A stretch of 64,000 bases of DNA from Cohnella sp. GbtcB17. GTDB taxonomy: Bacteria > Bacillota > Bacilli > Paenibacillales > Paenibacillaceae. The translations under genes and the position numbers were made by a program. The stretch lies in assembly GCF_019091135.1 (NCBI RefSeq), contig NZ_JAGXJW010000012.1, positions 95,140-159,139 of the forward strand, given 5' to 3'. The notes under the pieces were generated by a model. It saw only the letters and a list, made by a program, of their open reading frames with translations. It made no database searches and was not told the DNA's origin. Of the stretch, positions 1 through 10,000 are shown piece by piece (positions within the stretch are counted from its first letter, which is position 1; each line of letters begins with the position of its first letter).

Positions 1-3000
1 ATGCACGTTAATCTTGCCGCCATTGGCCTCCGTTTTCCATGGAACAGTCGTCCAGTTGCCGGCTGCGTCAAGGAGCACGACCGCAGTTACGTCGCCCGAC
101 TTCATCCCTGCTGGGATTGCGGTTTGAAGAGCAAGGGCCTTTTTCCAATTTGATGCCTTCAAGTTGATAGACAAATGCATGCCTTGTCCGGATCCGAGCA
201 TCGTAAAGCCTTGGGACTTGGAAATAGCGCCTATTTTATCGATATCCGTATTACTGTTGGAACCGAGCTTCACAACCAACTCGTCTGTCATGCCAGTCAG
301 TTGTTCCGACGTCAGGACGAGACGGCCCGCTGGCAGCGCGATAATAATATTTTTCTTAGCGGCGACGACCTTCTGCACGATGCCCGCAGCGACGCGGATA
401 TCAACCTCTTGAACCGTCGCATCCTCGAAATTAATAGAAAGATCGCTGTCGACTGCAGAAATGTCGTTGTCCGTCAAGCGGATGACGGCTGTGCTGCCTT
501 CCCATTCCGCTTCAATGCTTTGACCGTTTACCTTGACCACAGGCTTCTCAGCGGTCGGGCCACCACCGCCCCCTCCGCTGAACGAGTTCACCCAAATGGA
601 AGGTCTTACTTGAACAGCGGCCATAGCCAATTTGGTTAATGACGTACGCTTCACCACAACGATCGTGTCGCCGCTTCTAGCAGGTACGACACCGTCAGCC
701 GGCAGAATCGTCCAAGCGGTCACGTCTTCTTTAAATGCCGGTAGAACCGCGGCCGATGGATACACTTTATATGCCAGTTGTTGACCTGTCATATCTCCAC
801 TCGACGTCACGGTAATCCGGGTATTCGCCGTATCTCCTGGAATCGGTGCCGTCAAGGCGCTAAGGCTTTCAAGCGCGGTCGGTTCTGGCACTTCTACCCG
901 GGCGATCGCCATGCCTTGCAGAGACGCATCGTCCGATATCCGGTAACTCGCTTCGATCAAGCTCGAGCCCGTCGCAACTGCTAACGCTTGACCATCTGCA
1001 GTGAGATCGACCGCGTCTCCCATGACGACATTGTAGTTGAGTCGAGCAAGCTCTGCGCCCTCCACCAGCTTTTCGGCGTACTGCATTTTGCCGTTCTCAT
1101 CCTTGCCGTCCGCCACTTTAAGGTAAGCCTGGAACGACTGCTTATCCTTTAAGTTCATCTTCGGCAATGGCTTCAGGATCAACGCGACAGGAATCTCCAA
1201 CCCGTCGTTGGTAATGTCGACTACGGCTTGGTTCTCGTTGCCTGCGCCGTCCGTCGCTACAAAACTCAGTGCGACGTTCGGGTCGCTGGAGGCTGCGACC
1301 GGGACGGACTGCTTAAACGTTCCGTCGTCCGCTACGCTGACTTTGGTGCCGTTAACCAACAGCTTCGAGCCTACCGTCGTCGTACCCGCCACTTCGATCG
1401 CTCCGCCTTCCGTCCGCTCGCCGGTCCTCGGCGAATCGATGTACAGGATCGGAGCAATCGTGTCCACCGTCAGATAAAGCATCGTGACGGAGACGTCCTT
1501 CGTCTTCGTATTCGTCGCGCGCAGTTCTATGGCATAGGTGCCGTCCGTCTGGAACTGCGTAAGATCCAGCTTGCCCCGACCGTCCGACAGCGTCGTTTTG
1601 CCGATCGAATTTTCGGCGTAGTACGCTTCGACCGTTACGTCTTTTTGGTCGGATACGATGCTGATGCTTTGTTTCGTTTTGTTCGTCAGCAATTCGTAAG
1701 ATCCCTTGTTCGCTGCCAACTGTGCCGGCTCGCCGATCGTCAACCTCGGCAGAGCGGGAACAGGCAGCAGTTCAGTTAGGCTCTCCACGCGGTTAGCGTA
1801 GTGGTAATTCCCGCGCGGATCGTCGGCCGCGGTCGGCGTCGTCGTTGCACTAACGCCGATTCGGTATTCGTGTCCGACCTCCAGACCGACATACTCCACT
1901 TTTTCCGTAGGCTCGGAGCCGGTCAAACTTTCGGTATTAACTTTGTTGGACAACGTGGTCGCCGACCATCCACCGATCGGGATGCCTTCATAGCGTCCGC
2001 TGGATGCATTCCAATACGGTTTAAGCTCGTCCTCGGTAAACAGCATTTCGCCAAAGTTGGCGTATGGCGTCCACTTGCCGGCTTCTTCCCGCTTCGCATC
2101 CACGACATAGCTGTGCGCATAGGCCGCTTGTCCGGCCTTTTTGGCCGCAGGCTTGAAGGAAAGCGAGAACCAACCGTTGCCAGCGGGCTCGACCGATACG
2201 TCGCTGACCGCACCCGGCGCCAGCGGATCCACGATCTCGAATTTTTGCGCCGACGTTTTGGTTCCGAATGCGGCATCCGATTGAAGCTCGGCGCGCACAT
2301 AATAGTTGCCTTGCTTGAGGAGCCCGCGGATATCTTCCACGTTGCCCAGCATCGAGACCTTCGTCACGTCGATCGTCGCGCTGCCGCTCGTGACGGAGCC
2401 GTTAAGCGATCCGTTGCTCGCAACGGGAATGTCCTTCGCGATCAGCACGCCAGGATCTCCGGTCTCCAATACTTCATTGCCGTCAATGGTCGTCTTTTCG
2501 TTCGATACGGCGTCGGTCGTCAGATACAGGCTGACCTTGTCATCCGCCTTCGCATTGGCGACCTTCCAGGAAGCGGTGAACTTGTTCGCGTTGGCGCCAT
2601 CCTTGGCCAGGCTCACATCGTTCAGTTGCGGCGCCGTCGGCACATTCAGCAGCTTCGTTTCCACTGCAGACAATGCCGTCAACGTCCACTTGCCGCCCTT
2701 CTTCGCGACATCCGCCGGAATGATGACATAAGCTTTGCGTACGTCGACCTTGTCGATCGAAGCCTCAGCAGGAACGAATTGCGTAAAGGCGTTGGCCGTT
2801 GGGTCTGTATTCGTGTTGTCGAACTTGACCGGATACGGCTTGCCGCTCGCATCCTTCAGCGAAAATTCCGGCATCGTCTTCGAGGTGTACTCCATCTCGA
2901 TGAGCGCGTTGCCCGTCACGCCGTCCATCGTAATCTCGTGCACGCGGCCGCCGTTTCTGACCGTGATGCCGCCTACGCCCACGTTCACCGAACCGTTCTC

Positions 3001-6000
3001 GAGATATTGAATGCCTTTTTCAACGTCGTGATAAGTGATGCCCTGCTGTTCCTTCTCGGTATCTACCCACGAGGTGGCCAGTGTCTCGACGCCTTGTCCG
3101 ATGACCATCAGGCGCGGTCCAAGCTCCGGATCGTCGACCTTGAGATGGATCAGGCCGTCCGGCAACTGCTCGCTCGAGGTGCCGAATTCAATGCCGCCGC
3201 CCCAATAGTAAGTGATCCCCAAGGAGATGAACAGGATGCCGATGCTTCCCCATACTTTGTCGTTGTTAACGCCCAGGAACATGGAGGACAGCGGCATGCC
3301 GCCTACGACAGGCACGCTGCTTGGAATCTGTACCTTCGAGCCGATGTATCCTTCGAAGTCCGTTCTGTTCTTCTCCAGGTTCTGGCCGACGAATATGCCG
3401 GCTTTGCCGATGATGATATCCCATCCGCCGATGTCCATCGCGGCTTCGAGCCGCACGAACCACGGCGTTACCCACTGCGCTTCGATCAACGCCTTGGTCA
3501 GCATCGGCAGACGTTCGTCTTCGTCCGCATCTGGTTTGGTGGAGAAATCCATCTTGCCTTGGAGTTTGATCCCGGTACGCTTAAGCGTCAGGTCGATGTC
3601 CCCGAAAAAGTATGCGGGCGCGATGCCGAAGCGAATGCCGACGCCCGCTTGCACGACGAGCGGGAACGGATCCTTGCCTGTCCCGCCGGCGATCGTATCC
3701 GCCAATTCGCGAACAGCTCCGCGAATATCGGTGAGATAAGTAGCGCCAGTCAGCAAAATGCCGGGCTCGGGCAAGGAAGTGCCGAATGCAATAACGTCGG
3801 GCAAAATGCGTCCGTCCGCCACCCGCTTCAAAGCCAGCTCGATATTGACCTCGACGACGTCCTTCAGCTCGGCGTTGAATTTGATACCGTAGCTGTCAGC
3901 CTTGTCTTCCACCGGCTGCACATAATGCGTGATAGACAGCTCGCCGCTGTTCTTATCGTTTTTCTTGGGCCCGAACAAGCCCACATTCTGGCTCAAGTTG
4001 TATTTAAGCGCAGCGTCGATGCCGACGAAGCCCTTTTTGTTAAATACGACGTTTTGGATCTCCGCATCCAAAACCTTGAAGGAGACCATGCCCCCGAAAG
4101 AGATGCCGCCTTTGCGAAGAATATAATCGTTGAACGTCAGTCCGAACCCGCTGATCGAGAAGCTGGGCGCGGTAAAGAGCGAGCGCTTGTTAAAATAAAT
4201 GTCTTCGATCATCACCTGACGAAGCGGGTTCAAGCGGTCTCCTACGTTGCCGAGCGCCCACTTCAAGCTGCCGTTCAGCGTGTTGTCTTCCGGATTATCC
4301 AGCGGATCCAGGTCCGTTTCTTTATCGACGAGCGATTTTTCAAAGCCGTTAAAGAAGTCGAGCGTCCATTCTCCTTTATGGAAGATGAACCCGCTGCTCG
4401 CTACGCTGAGCGTACCGTCGCCTTTGAGGAAGACGGTGTCCATGAACGGCATTTTATCTGTCTGCTTCTGGCCGAACACGTCCAGCTTTCCTCTAACGAA
4501 GGCAAGGTCTTTGCCCTTATATGCAACCGCATCGTTGATGATGGCAGGCTCCGTCTTGGTATCGACGATAATCTGCTGATCTGCGCCGGTGCCGACCTGC
4601 TTCACCATGCCTCTTACGGTAACGAGATTTTCCCGTTTAAAGCCCTTTTCTCCAATGAAGGCCGCCAGCTCCGCGTCGGAGTCGAACAGCTTGTAATTAT
4701 AAAGCGGAACCTCTTCCAGCGATTTGGCGTCTAAAAATTTGTCGAGTTTAAATCTTGGTTCGACCGCTTTGCTGGCGGCGCCGACCAAGGTTTTGGTCTT
4801 TTTGTACTCGGTGACGGCATCGAACAGAAAAGCGCCGTCCTTGAACGGACGATTCGGATAAAGGCTGTTCAGTTGGTCAAGCAATGCCCCCTTGACGCTG
4901 CCGCCGTTCGCCAGTCCGCTTATATCGACCTTCTCTTTATAGAGCGCCAATATGCCCGCTTCCCGAATACGCGTCGCGCTGTTGTCCGTCACCAGAATCT
5001 TCTGTGTAGAAGTGATGTCATACAGCGCGGCCTGCTCTTCGTCTCCTCCGGCATCGCCTTTATAATCGATTTGAACCTGGTACTGGCCAAGCGGAAGCTC
5101 GGGGCCCCGGCCTGCTTCGATGACGTTGCCGCCGGCATCCACGAGGTCCCCGCCCCGGTACGTAATGCGCATGTCGCCCGTAGCGCCGTCGTCAGTCGGC
5201 TGCAGCAGGACCGACTCCTTGACCGGCACTTTGTACCGCTTGCCCGTCACGACTTCCTTGAGATACAGGTCGAAGTTAGGCGCAGTCGTCTCGTTGCCGG
5301 TGTTGTAGGCTTCGATATTGGACAGATTGACCGTCATATACTTGACGTCGGTGCTGTACAATTCCTTCGGCGCCAGTCCGTACACATAAGTCGGCGTGCC
5401 TTCGCCCACCGGAGGCAACAGAATGAATCCCGACTTGGACGAGGAGTACTGAGCCTTGATGCCGTCATCCTTCTCGCTAAGGAATTTCTCCTGCGTTTGC
5501 GGGCTGCTTACCGTCATCATATAAGCCTTCGTCGTCGGCCACGGCTTGCCTTTGGCTTTGACTTTGAACGTAGCCGTTATGGCGTCGCCCGGCTTGTACT
5601 TGGGCTGAATCCCTTGCTCCGCTTCCTCCGGCGTCGCCTTCTTTTTATAAGGCACCGATTGACTTCGCACATTCAGTGTCTTAGGTTTGCCGTCTGAATC
5701 CCTTACAATCTGTCCTGCATTGTCTATCTGTACAAAGTCTAGTCCGCTATCGAGCGTGAGCTGCACGTCGATGCGTTCATGCTCCATATTGTAGGCGGGC
5801 AGATTTTCGATCTCGGCGGTGATGTCGAACACCCCGCCGTCCACGTAGCCGCTGTTATCGTCGAGCGTAGCGAGCTGCTGGACGGGATCGAGATAACGGA
5901 TCGAAAACACTTTGTCTTGCTCTACGATCTCGCCGAGACCGTACACCGTTTCAAAGCTTTGGAAGCCCTTGGGCGCAATCTGTTGCGGGTTCCAATAGAA

Positions 6001-6909
6001 TGCGACCGCGGAGTCGGCGCTGCCGTAGTCGTTCGTGTCGCGCGTGAAGTCCAAGTTCGGATGAACCGTATAGTCCCATTTCGTATTGGCCATGCCGTTC
6101 CAGTGACCAACGATCATCTCGTCGACGATATTGATGTTCTGCTCGGCAAAGTTGTTGAAGCCGTAAGCGATGACATTTGTCGCGAGCGGATTGGTCAGGT
6201 CCTGCTTGTCCCGCATGACCCAGTATGCCGGCAGCTTGTAGAAGTTCACGTCTTCTTCCGGAATACCGATCGCAGCCGGATCATGCACGAGCTTGCGCTC
6301 AACCGTTAGCGGCGACTCGTAGGTCGTGCCGATCTGGAAGGCGGGGCCGTCGTTGCCGCCGACCATCGTATCCAACAGGATCCGGGTGCCGACCTGAACC
6401 TGGGCGCCGCTCTTGTTGTTGACTTCGTATCGGATGTTCACGTTGCCCGAGTTTATCTTATCCTTCGTGTCGGTGTAGAGCATCAAGATTTGCTTGATCT
6501 CCACGCCCTTGATGGACCAAGTCATCTCAAGTTGCTTGGTGCCGTTCGGATTCTGAACGATGACCGGTGCCGTCGTCGTCGAATAGAACTTGTCGTCGAA
6601 CTTGTACTTGTTGCCATAGATATAGTCCGTGCCGTCGATTTTGAACGTCGTAAACGACGTCTCCGGATCGTCGCCGCGGAACGTCAGGTTGACGTCTTGA
6701 TCGTTTTTGCGAATCGGTTGGCCTTCAAGCGTTCGAATGCCGTACCGTCCCGTCGCGTTGTCGACCGTCACTTTGATGAAGTCGTTCTGAATCGTCGTCG
6801 TATCCGTCTTGTTCAAAGCTTCGGCAAATGCGCGCAAGCTCTCGGAAGCCGATAAAAATATGAAGATGAACGAGAGCAATATCGCAATCGTCTTGTTAAA
6901 AATCTTCAA
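1..6909 (-). CDS. Giant secreted surface protein, 3' end outside window
   Basis: The frame is open for 2303 codons from a TTG at 6909 to the window edge, with no stop. An AGGGGGA ribosome site lies just upstream of the TTG. Residues about 5-30 form a hydrophobic export signal ending in an Ala-rich stretch. The rest is beta-rich, with Fn3/Ig-like segments around residues 1560-1800 and 1900-2000, and a glycine run near residue 2110 that acts as a linker before another domain. Large proteins of this build in Paenibacillaceae often end in SLH anchoring domains; that end is not visible here. It follows another giant secreted gene by 135 nt, so the two probably form an operon. No enzymatic motif was recognised. 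The function is probably structural or adhesive on the cell surface, by inference. Confidence 0.8.
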   Translation of the reverse strand, partial: MKIFNKTIAILLSFIFIFLSASESLRAFAEALNKTDTTTIQNDFIKVTVDNATGRYGIRTLEGQPIRKNDQDVNLTFRGDDPETSFTTFKIDGTDYIYGNKYKFDDKFYSTTTAPVIVQNPNGTKQLEMTWSIKGVEIKQILMLYTDTKDKINSGNVNIRYEVNNKSGAQVQVGTRILLDTMVGGNDGPAFQIGTTYESPLTVERKLVHDPAAIGIPEEDVNFYKLPAYWVMRDKQDLTNPLATNVIAYGFNNFAEQNINIVDEMIVGHWNGMANTKWDYTVHPNLDFTRDTNDYGSADSAVAFYWNPQQIAPKGFQSFETVYGLGEIVEQDKVFSIRYLDPVQQLATLDDNSGYVDGGVFDITAEIENLPAYNMEHERIDVQLTLDSGLDFVQIDNAGQIVRDSDGKPKTLNVRSQSVPYKKKATPEEAEQGIQPKYKPGDAITATFKVKAKGKPWPTTKAYMMTVSSPQTQEKFLSEKDDGIKAQYSSSKSGFILLPPVGEGTPTYVYGLAPKELYSTDVKYMTVNLSNIEAYNTGNETTAPNFDLYLKEVVTGKRYKVPVKESVLLQPTDDGATGDMRITYRGGDLVDAGGNVIEAGRGPELPLGQYQVQIDYKGDAGGDEEQAALYDITSTQKILVTDNSATRIREAGILALYKEKVDISGLANGGSVKGALLDQLNSLYPNRPFKDGAFLFDAVTEYKKTKTLVGAASKAVEPRFKLDKFLDAKSLEEVPLYNYKLFDSDAELAAFIGEKGFKRENLVTVRGMVKQVGTGADQQIIVDTKTEPAIINDAVAYKGKDLAFVRGKLDVFGQKQTDKMPFMDTVFLKGDGTLSVASSGFIFHKGEWTLDFFNGFEKSLVDKETDLDPLDNPEDNTLNGSLKWALGNVGDRLNPLRQVMIEDIYFNKRSLFTAPSFSISGFGLTFNDYILRKGGISFGGMVSFKVLDAEIQNVVFNKKGFVGIDAALKYNLSQNVGLFGPKKNDKNSGELSITHYVQPVEDKADSYGIKFNAELKDVVEVNIELALKRVADGRILPDVIAFGTSLPEPGILLTGATYLTDIRGAVRELADTIAGGTGKDPFPLVVQAGVGIRFGIAPAYFFGDIDLTLKRTGIKLQGKMDFSTKPDADEDERLPMLTKALIEAQWVTPWFVRLEAAMDIGGWDIIIGKAGIFVGQNLEKNRTDFEGYIGSKVQIPSSVPVVGGMPLSSMFLGVNNDKVWGSIGILFISLGITYYWGGGIEFGTSSEQLPDGLIHLKVDDPELGPRLMVIGQGVETLATSWVDTEKEQQGITYHDVEKGIQYLENGSVNVGVGGITVRNGGRVHEITMDGVTGNALIEMEYTSKTMPEFSLKDASGKPYPVKFDNTNTDPTANAFTQFVPAEASIDKVDVRKAYVIIPADVAKKGGKWTLTALSAVETKLLNVPTAPQLNDVSLAKDGANANKFTASWKVANAKADDKVSLYLTTDAVSNEKTTIDGNEVLETGDPGVLIAKDIPVASNGSLNGSVTSGSATIDVTKVSMLGNVEDIRGLLKQGNYYVRAELQSDAAFGTKTSAQKFEIVDPLAPGAVSDVSVEPAGNGWFSLSFKPAAKKAGQAAYAHSYVVDAKREEAGKWTPYANFGEMLFTEDELKPYWNASSGRYEGIPIGGWSATTLSNKVNTESLTGSEPTEKVEYVGLEVGHEYRIGVSATTTPTAADDPRGNYHYANRVESLTELLPVPALPRLTIGEPAQLAANKGSYELLTNKTKQSISIVSDQKDVTVEAYYAENSIGKTTLSDGRGKLDLTQFQTDGTYAIELRATNTKTKDVSVTMLYLTVDTIAPILYIDSPRTGERTEGGAIEVAGTTTVGSKLLVNGTKVSVADDGTFKQSVPVAASSDPNVALSFVATDGAGNENQAVVDITNDGLEIPVALILKPLPKMNLKDKQSFQAYLKVADGKDENGKMQYAEKLVEGAELARLNYNVVMGDAVDLTADGQALAVATGSSLIEASYRISDDASLQGMAIARVEVPEPTALESLSALTAPIPGDTANTRITVTSSGDMTGQQLAYKVYPSAAVLPAFKEDVTAWTILPADGVVPARSGDTIVVVKRTSLTKLAMAAVQVRPSIWVNSFSGGGGGGPTAEKPVVKVNGQSIEAEWEGSTAVIRLTDNDISAVDSDLSINFEDATVQEVDIRVAAGIVQKVVAAKKNIIIALPAGRLVLTSEQLTGMTDELVVKLGSNSNTDIDKIGAISKSQGFTMLGSGQGMHLSINLKASNWKKALALQTAIPAGMKSGDVTAVVLLDAAGNWTTVPWKTEANGGKINVH

Positions 6910-6952
6910 TGCTCTTCCCCCTGTCCCAATTAAAAGCGGAAGCACGGGATAT

Positions 6953-6973
6953 CCCGCGGATTCCCTCCGCGGG
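6953..6973 (-). other. Intercistronic hairpin between the two giant genes
   Basis: A perfect 8 bp stem (CCCGCGGA/TCCGCGGG) with a 5 nt loop lies between the two large surface-protein genes. No T-run follows on either strand, so it is not a standard terminator. It may mark mRNA processing or attenuate the downstream gene. Confidence 0.5.
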
Positions 6974-7044
6974 CTCCCTTGCAATCGCGCCTGGCCTCGC
7001 TCTTGTACGGCCGTGGCAAACTTGGCTTCTGACGGCGCCGACCG

Positions 7045-10000
7045 TTAGTTCACGCTTCCGACGAAGAACGTGCCGTACTCGCGATCCCGCTCCTGGGTGC
7101 GTACGATAATCGTATACCAGCCTGCTGTCGGGAATGTGATCTTGTACTGTCCGTTGATGAGCTGCTGATAGGTTACCTTTTGTGCGATCGACTTCAACTG
7201 GCCTTCGCGATAAAGACCCGGCTGATAGTAAATGTCGAATGTTCCGGCTTCATTGGTCTTGTCCTGCCCGCCTACGTTGACAAGGTTATAGCCGCTAACC
7301 TTAAACGTGATCGCGTTCGTATCGAACAGCGCCGTCTCGCCGGAGGTCGAAGAAATGAGGACATCGTTGCCGAAGATCAGAAGACCCCCGTCCTTCACGA
7401 CGACGACGTCTTGCGTCGCGGTAGCCGTGTTGCCTACTTGATCCTTGGCCGTATACGTCACTTTCTGTTTGCCCAGCTTGCTCAGGTCGAGTCCGCTGAT
7501 CTTGACGTCGATATCTGCTTCCTTGGACAGATTGTCGGACACGACGTAGCCGCCCAGATCCTTTGTCGGGTCGAAATCCTTTTTGTTTTTCACGATGCCG
7601 ACAGCCGATTGCTTCAACGCAATAACCGGTGCGGTATTGTCCAGCCCGTCCACAGTCACCGGGATCTTGTTCGCATTGCCGAGCGCGTCCGAGATCGCGA
7701 TCAGCGTCGAGCCGTTGCTCTCGAACGTGCGGGAATAAGTGAACTTGCCGTCCGCTCCGCTGATTTTGTTGGTGTAGACTCCATCCTCGCCAATTGGCTT
7801 GGTGCCGAAAAATACTTGATTTGGCGCGGTGGTCTTCCCTTCAATGGTCACTTTGACTTTGCCCTTGGCATACTTTTTGCCGCCGATTGTCGCAATCTGC
7901 TTCTCGTCGACCGGCTGTCCGTTTTCGTCTACGAATTCGTAGACGACCTTTTGAGTCTGCGGCGGCTCGGTCACGATATTGTCGACCTGCTCTTTGGCGA
8001 CGGTCGTGTTTCCGTACTCGTCCTGGACGATAAAGGAAGCGACGCCGTTCTCCTGCATGGTGACGACGCTCTTCTCGCTGCGAACGAAAATGTTTCCGGC
8101 CGAATTGTCGGCCTTCTGTACTTCCAGCGTGACGCCCGTCGAGAAGAGTACATTACCGTTGGCGTCCTTCAAGGTGCCGAAAATCGAGCTGCCGTTATCG
8201 CCGTATTGATACGACCGAACAATTTTGACCTGTGGCGTTTGTTTGAAAATGTTATTCACCTTGGCCTCGGCCGTTCCGACGTTCCCGGCGGCGTCCTTGA
8301 ATTCGAACGTGAAGGTGCCGTTTTCCGTAAAGGTGTACGAATTTTTGCCGCCGTTATTGGTAATGACGATCGGCTCGGATTCATCTCTCAGGAATGCGAC
8401 AACGTTCTGATTCGTCAATGACGCATTCGAGAGCTCGACCGTGGCGAGCGGCGCTGTGCCGTCTACATTTTTTACGACCGCGTAGAGCGTGTCTTTATGA
8501 TCCGGATTGTTCAAATCGTAAAGATCGAAGCTGTAAAATCCGTTTTCCGTCACATGGAAGGTGTTGCCTGTACGAACCGGGCTCGCCGGGTTGTTCTTGC
8601 CCAGCACAACCTTGATGCCGAGCGGCGCGTCTATGACAAGATCAACACCGTCCGCAGCGTTCACCGGCCCGGTTGAAGCCAGATTCGCCAATGCATAGAC
8701 GGGTTGCTCGTCCAGTGATACGTCCTTGATATCCAGCTTCGCAGATTCGCTGATCTTGCCGCCTGGTGTCCGATACCGCACTTGAATCTGCAGCTCGTTC
8801 GGCGAGCCCGAAGGCACCGCTACCGATACGAAGTTCGTATACGGCCGCCATTTGATCCAGCTCGCGCCGTCGTCCGGCGAGATCGAATATTCGTAACCGG
8901 CCTTATCCTCGGCCTCCAGATCCAGCTTCACGATAGCCGTATAGCCGTCTTCCTCGTCCCCATACAGATAAATCAGGGAGGATGCTGGTGTTTCGGCCGG
9001 CGTGTCCGTATTCGAAGAGTTGGATACTTTGAATGTGCCTTCCGTTTGAGCCGTCGTGCTGTTTCCCGCCCCGTCGACCGCGCGAACGTATAGGCGGAAC
9101 GCGGCGACTTCACCCGGAGCCAATTTTTTACCGTCAATGGATACGGGACCGTCTGCGGGAAGCGGCTGCCAGCCTTCGGCGCTCGCGTCGGGAGCCGGTG
9201 TCTCTTCTCCTTCAGCTTGCTTCACCCACAGATACTGGGAGACCAATCCTTTGGAGCTGTACTGCTCCGTGACGTTGACAGTTACGGACTGCGAGGCCAG
9301 CGGATACTCAACGCCGGTCTTGCTGAATGTAATTACAGGCGGCGTATGATCAAAGTAGTAGGCCTGCGTATAAAAGTAGGTTTTGCCTTCGAACTTCACC
9401 AGCATGTGCACGTATTGAGGGCCGCTACCCTGCAACGTGGAGGCCGGCACGAGGTAGCTCAGCGTCGGTTTGGCCGCTTGCGCATTCAGCAGCTGATCGT
9501 CCTTCGCCGCCTCTTCGCCTTCGGCCGATCCGCCCTCGGCGGAGCCTGCAGCCTCTTCTCCCGTTTGTCCCGCTTCTGCACCCTGTTCGCCGGTTGCACC
9601 TGCTTCCGGCTCCAATGCACTGACTAATCGATAGGAGTTCGCCAACTGAAGCAACGTCCAGTTGCCGGTACTGGCGACCAGCGCAGGTTCCGAATCGGCG
9701 CTATCGTTCGTGTCCGTGTTGCCGTTATCGGTTGCACCGTTGTCCGGCGTGCCATCGCCGGACGGCTGTTGCGGCGCGGAAGGCGCCTCCGTGACCGGCT
9801 CTTCCGCAGAGGCATCCGGTTCGGACGGCTGTTGCGGCTCTTGCGCATCCTCCGTCGATAAAGGCGCTTGGAGCTTCGCGGCTTCCGCGGACGGCGCAAC
9901 GGCCGTATAAGCGTTCTCGTCCGCCGGATGGCTCGCGCTCGTACTGAATGCGTAACCGACGTAATCCGGCGTCACGCCGCCGATTCTGAAGACGACGTCA

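Noticed and set aside
1801..4734. 977-codon open frame on the plus strand
   Set aside because: It is the antisense shadow of the giant minus-strand gene; it is rich in Arg, His and Asp with no domain, and no ribosome site was seen.
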